Of a stretch of 10,052 bases of DNA, positions 7,586-10,052 are shown piece by piece; position 1 is the stretch's first letter; each line of letters opens with the position of its first letter. Both the position numbers and the translations under genes were made by a program. The notes below the pieces were generated by a model. It was not told where the DNA came from, searched no databases, and saw only the letters and a list, made by a program, of their open reading frames with translations. This stretch comes from Desulfomicrobiaceae bacterium (GTDB lineage Bacteria; Desulfobacterota; Desulfovibrionia; Desulfovibrionales; Desulfomicrobiaceae). Location: the NCBI GenBank assembly GCA_003530935.1, contig DPEO01000164.1:1-10052 (forward strand), read 5' to 3'.

Positions 7586-9247
7586 GTGCGGCTGTCTTCC
7601 ACCCTTCCTCGGGCGGCGCAGAGGCAATGGGGAGGAAGGTTGCCCGTGGCCGTGGTGTTCCCGGAGGCCCCGGAGGCAGCTCTGTCCACCCTGGGCTGGC
7701 AGGTGGTATACCGCCTGCTGGCCGAGCAGGATGTTTTCTGCGTTGAACCGGTCTTTGCCGATCCCGCATCCTCGCGGCCCAGATCCGTCTTCACCGGCAC
7801 GGAGCTGGGCCGTTTTCCGCTGGTACTCGCCAGCCTCAACTTCGAGGGCGACTACCCAGCCCTGGTGCGGCTCTTCATGGACGCAGGCGTCCCCGTGTCG
7901 GCCCAGGAGCGCCCGGATTGGCCGCTTGTCATGGTGGGCGGCCCGGTGACCTTCCTCAATCCCTTTCCTGTGCTGCCGGCCGTGGACGCCCTTTGGTGTG
8001 GTGAGGCCGAAGCGGGCTTCCTCCGTGTTGCCCAGACCGTCGCCCACACTTGGGTGAACGGCGGCGGCAAGGCCCAAGCCTTGGAGGCCATGGCCGCCAT
8101 CCCTGGGTGTTTGGTCCCGGGACGAAGTCCGCTCCCGGTCCGGCGCCAGGTGACCGCGGATTTGCGCACCCCGGCGCATTCGGTCTTCGTCAGTCCGGAG
8201 GCCCGGTTTGCGGATATGTTTCTCCTCGAGGTGAACCGGGGTTGCCCCTATGGGTGCCGTTTTTGCGCCGCAGGGTCCATCTATCGGCCTGCCCGGCAGG
8301 CCCCCATGGAGGTCCTGCAGCGCATTGTGGAAGAGGCCGCTCCGCGCAAGGTGGGGTTGGTGGGCACGGCGCTTACCGACTGGCCGGATCTCATGCCGTT
8401 TCTTTCCTGGTTGCGGGATCGGCGGGCGCATTTTTCCCTCTCTTCCGTGCGCGCCGATGGTCTGAGCGAAGACCTTTTGGCGTTTTTGCGCCACGCTGGG
8501 GTGCGCACGGTGACCTTGGCCTTGGAGGGCGCGAGCTCTCGGCTGCGGGCCGCCATGAACAAAGGTCTGGACGAGGATGCCGTGCTGCGGGTGGTGGCCA
8601 CCATGAGCCGACTGCGTTTTGAGACCCTCAAGCTCTATCTCATCGTGGGCTGGCCTGGCGAGGAAGAAGCGGATTTCAAGGAATTGGAGGCGTTTTTGGA
8701 ACGCATCCAGGAGGCCCGGCGCGCCGGGCAGGCAGGCCGCGCTGCAGGTCTCAAGCTCATCCAGCTTTCTGCCAGCGCCCTGGTGCCCAAGCCCTGGACC
8801 GCCATGCAATGGGCCCCCATGGCCTCTCTGGAGCGCATTGCGGCGGCCATGGTCCGGGTTCGGTCCATGGTCGCCCGGCATCGCGGCATGCGTTTTTCTG
8901 CGGAAAACGCCCGCCAGGCATGTATCCAAGGGTATCTTGCCCGTGCGGACGAGTCGGCCTTTCCCGTGATCGTCGAGGCCGCCGAGCACGGGTGGGGGAA
9001 GGTATGGCGCCACCATGGGGCACATATCGAGGCCGAGGCAGGTCGGCCGCGTCCGGTGGCGGATCCCCTGCCGTGGGAGCGTTTGGACGTCGGGGTGCGG
9101 CGGGCGTATGTGCGTGGCCAATGGGAAGCCTTTGGCCGCAGTCGGCCCACGCCGGCATGCCCCCCGGGGTCGTGCAGCGCGTGCCGGCGCTGCGGCATGG
9201 AGCGCGTCATGGGAACGGCACTTGGGGTGGAGGTATCGCAAGGATGA
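7586..9247 (+). CDS. Uncharacterised radical SAM protein with N-terminal B12-binding-like region and C-terminal Cys cluster
   Basis: The substrate and reaction are unknown. From GTG 7586 the product has 553 residues. The N-terminal 200 or so residues (FPEAPEAALSTLGWQ, LASLNFEGDYPALVRLF, PLVMVGGPVTFLNP, VDALWCGEAEAGF) resemble the degenerate cobalamin-binding-like domain that precedes the radical SAM core in YgiQ/TIGR03960-type proteins. The core begins with EVNRGCPYGCRFCAAG: Cys220, Cys224 and Cys227 form the CX3CX2C motif that ligates the SAM-binding 4Fe-4S cluster. Later core blocks include SLSSVRADGLSE, LALEGASSRLRAAMNKGL and LKLYLIVGWPGEEEAD. Near the C-terminus, Cys525, Cys530, Cys533 and Cys536 (CX4CX2CX2C) may hold an auxiliary iron-sulfur cluster or zinc. 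It starts five bases after ftsZ and its stop overlaps a downstream ATG, so it is cotranscribed with the division genes. The start is uncertain: GTG 7586 has no clear Shine-Dalgarno, whereas TTG 7640 has one but would shorten the conserved-looking N-terminus. Confidence 0.9.
   Translation: MRLSSTLPRAAQRQWGGRLPVAVVFPEAPEAALSTLGWQVVYRLLAEQDVFCVEPVFADPASSRPRSVFTGTELGRFPLVLASLNFEGDYPALVRLFMDAGVPVSAQERPDWPLVMVGGPVTFLNPFPVLPAVDALWCGEAEAGFLRVAQTVAHTWVNGGGKAQALEAMAAIPGCLVPGRSPLPVRRQVTADLRTPAHSVFVSPEARFADMFLLEVNRGCPYGCRFCAAGSIYRPARQAPMEVLQRIVEEAAPRKVGLVGTALTDWPDLMPFLSWLRDRRAHFSLSSVRADGLSEDLLAFLRHAGVRTVTLALEGASSRLRAAMNKGLDEDAVLRVVATMSRLRFETLKLYLIVGWPGEEEADFKELEAFLERIQEARRAGQAGRAAGLKLIQLSASALVPKPWTAMQWAPMASLERIAAAMVRVRSMVARHRGMRFSAENARQACIQGYLARADESAFPVIVEAAEHGWGKVWRHHGAHIEAEAGRPRPVADPLPWERLDVGVRRAYVRGQWEAFGRSRPTPACPPGSCSACRRCGMERVMGTALGVEVSQG
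7631..7635 (+). promoter_or_regulatory. Possible Shine-Dalgarno for an alternative radical SAM start
   Basis: GGAGG lies four bases before the in-frame TTG 7640. If used, the radical SAM protein would begin with a short M-PVAVVFPEA segment, directly at the first predicted beta strand, and lose 18 residues. Because G-rich sequence is common in this genome, I give the site modest weight. Confidence 0.35.
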
Positions 9248-9300
9248 CGCATGTGGTGCGCATGCTGGCCGCCGGTGCGGCCCTGGGAGGGCTGAGATGA
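9244..9300 (+). CDS. Possible 18-residue coupling ORF between radical SAM and glycosyltransferase genes
   Basis: ATG 9244 overlaps the radical SAM stop (ATGA) and opens an 18-codon frame, MTHVVRMLAAGAALGGLR, whose TGA overlaps the ATG of the glycosyltransferase gene, again as ATGA. A GGAGG at 9229-9233 lies ten bases before its ATG, a little long but usable. The peptide matches no family known to me; it is mildly basic with a small hydrophobic middle. If translated, it would carry ribosomes across the 49-base gap between the two larger genes. It may equally be a chance frame in GC-rich DNA, and I cannot distinguish these from sequence alone. Confidence 0.3.
   Translation: MTHVVRMLAAGAALGGLR
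9285..9290 (+). promoter_or_regulatory. Shine-Dalgarno of the glycosyltransferase gene
   Basis: GGGAGG is six bases before ATG 9297 and supports that start. No other in-frame start codon lies between 9240 and 9297. Confidence 0.75.
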
Positions 9301-10052
9301 AGCGGGTATGGGTCTTCGTCCCGCCCCGGCCGGTGGTGAGCGGCGGCATGCGGGTGCTGGTGCAGGTGGCGCGGCAGCTGCGGGCGCAGGGTGCCCTGGC
9401 TGGGGTGCTTTGCTGGGAGGAACCGCTCGCCGAGGCTTCGGATCTCCCCTGGCAGGCGGCGCGCAGCGCCCCCCTTGCCGCAGGCGACGTCCTCGTGGTG
9501 CCCGAGGGCTGGCCGGGCGCCCTCACCTTGGGGGTCCGCGCAGGCTGCCGGTTGGTGGTCTACTGCCAGAACTGGGCGTACCTTTTTCATGGGCTCGCCG
9601 AAGGCGTGCGCTGGCAGGACCTGCCGGTGGAGTTTCTTGCGGTCTCCCAGCCGGTGGCCTGGTATATCGAGCAGGTGACCGGGAAAGCGCCTGCAGTGGT
9701 GCGGCCGGCCATCGACCGCTCCCGATTCCATCCCCCTGCTGCGTTTCCGGTTCCCCATCCCCTGCGCGTGGCCTTCATGCCGCGCAAAAACAAGGCCATG
9801 GCCGAGGGCGTGCGCCGCATCGTTGCCGAGCGCAATCCGCATCTGGCGTGGCAATGGATCCCCATCCATGGTTTGGACCCGGCGGGGGTGGCCGAGGTGC
9901 TGCGTTCCTGCCCCATCTTTCTTGCCACCGGCTTTCCCGAGGGCTGTCCGCTGCCTCCCTTGGAGGCCCTGGCCTGCGGCTGCCTGGTGGTGGGGACCAC
10001 GGGCTTTGGCGGCTGGGACTATGCCCGGTCTGTGGAGCCCGAGGGCATGCTT
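9297..10052 (+). CDS. Glycosyltransferase, GT-B fold, family 4-like (3' end outside window)
   Basis: This is a probable cytoplasmic, retaining sugar transferase using a nucleotide-sugar donor; the sugar and acceptor are unknown. The frame stays open from ATG 9297 to the window end, giving 252 residues without a stop. The N-terminus reads MKRVWVFVPPRPVVSGGMRV, a first Rossmann strand followed by the GG loop common in GT4 enzymes. The middle contains VYCQNWAY, FLAVSQPVAWYI and VVRPAIDRSRFHP, matching the usual GT4 segment before the second domain. Near the end, FPEGCPLPPLEALACGCLVV carries the EX7E pair Glu215 and Glu223, the donor-binding signature of retaining GT-B enzymes. Only the last part of the C-terminal domain is missing, judged by family length. 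It belongs to the same run of coupled genes as ftsZ and the radical SAM gene, so a role in envelope polysaccharide or lipid glycosylation is plausible but is inference. Confidence 0.88.
   Translation, partial: MKRVWVFVPPRPVVSGGMRVLVQVARQLRAQGALAGVLCWEEPLAEASDLPWQAARSAPLAAGDVLVVPEGWPGALTLGVRAGCRLVVYCQNWAYLFHGLAEGVRWQDLPVEFLAVSQPVAWYIEQVTGKAPAVVRPAIDRSRFHPPAAFPVPHPLRVAFMPRKNKAMAEGVRRIVAERNPHLAWQWIPIHGLDPAGVAEVLRSCPIFLATGFPEGCPLPPLEALACGCLVVGTTGFGGWDYARSVEPEGML

Noticed and set aside
7205..9526. Very long minus-strand open frame (about 770 codons) opposite ftsZ, the radical SAM gene and the glycosyltransferase
   Set aside because: It is antisense to three recognisable genes, rich in His, Arg, Gly and Pro with no family-like sequence. 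In GC-rich DNA, stop-poor antisense frames of this kind are expected.

Overview
The window is a GC-rich, gene-dense stretch with every gene on the + strand. It holds the 3' half of a division and cell wall (dcw) cluster: murD (3' part), ftsW, murG, murC, ftsQ, ftsA, ftsZ. These are followed without a visible break by an uncharacterised radical SAM gene and the start of a family-4-type glycosyltransferase gene cut by the window end. Full-length FtsA with its C-terminal amphipathic helix, FtsZ with an E. coli-like C-terminal peptide, and FtsQ rather than a Gram-positive DivIB layout point to a Gram-negative bacterium. Gene order, base composition and the ftsZ/radical SAM junction look most like Desulfovibrio-type sulfate reducers (Desulfobacterota). 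That placement is inference from memory, not a search result.

Layout. Positions 1-4186 hold peptidoglycan precursor synthesis and the septal polymerase: murD, ftsW, murG and murC, each joined to the next by a 4-base ATGA stop/start overlap. ftsQ then overlaps the end of murC by 11 bases, using a probable TTG start. ftsA starts 2 bases after ftsQ behind a good Shine-Dalgarno. ftsZ follows after a 70-base spacer with its own strong Shine-Dalgarno. The radical SAM gene begins 5 bases after ftsZ. Its stop codon overlaps the ATG of an 18-codon open frame whose own stop overlaps the ATG of the glycosyltransferase gene. No convincing terminator or internal promoter is visible, so the whole block reads as one operon.

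How the genes work together. MurC adds L-Ala to UDP-MurNAc and MurD adds D-Glu. After MraY (not in the window) makes lipid I, MurG adds GlcNAc to give lipid II. FtsW polymerises lipid II at the septum. FtsQ is the periplasmic scaffold of the divisome, and FtsA tethers FtsZ polymers to the membrane. murB and ddl, often found between murC and ftsQ, are absent from that junction here.

The core cluster is ordinary. The parts that deserve a second look are the radical SAM protein with an extra C-terminal cysteine cluster, the micro-ORF behind it, and a second C-terminal-peptide-like motif inside the FtsZ linker. I saw no mobile element, CRISPR array, RNA gene or convincing novel defence-type system.
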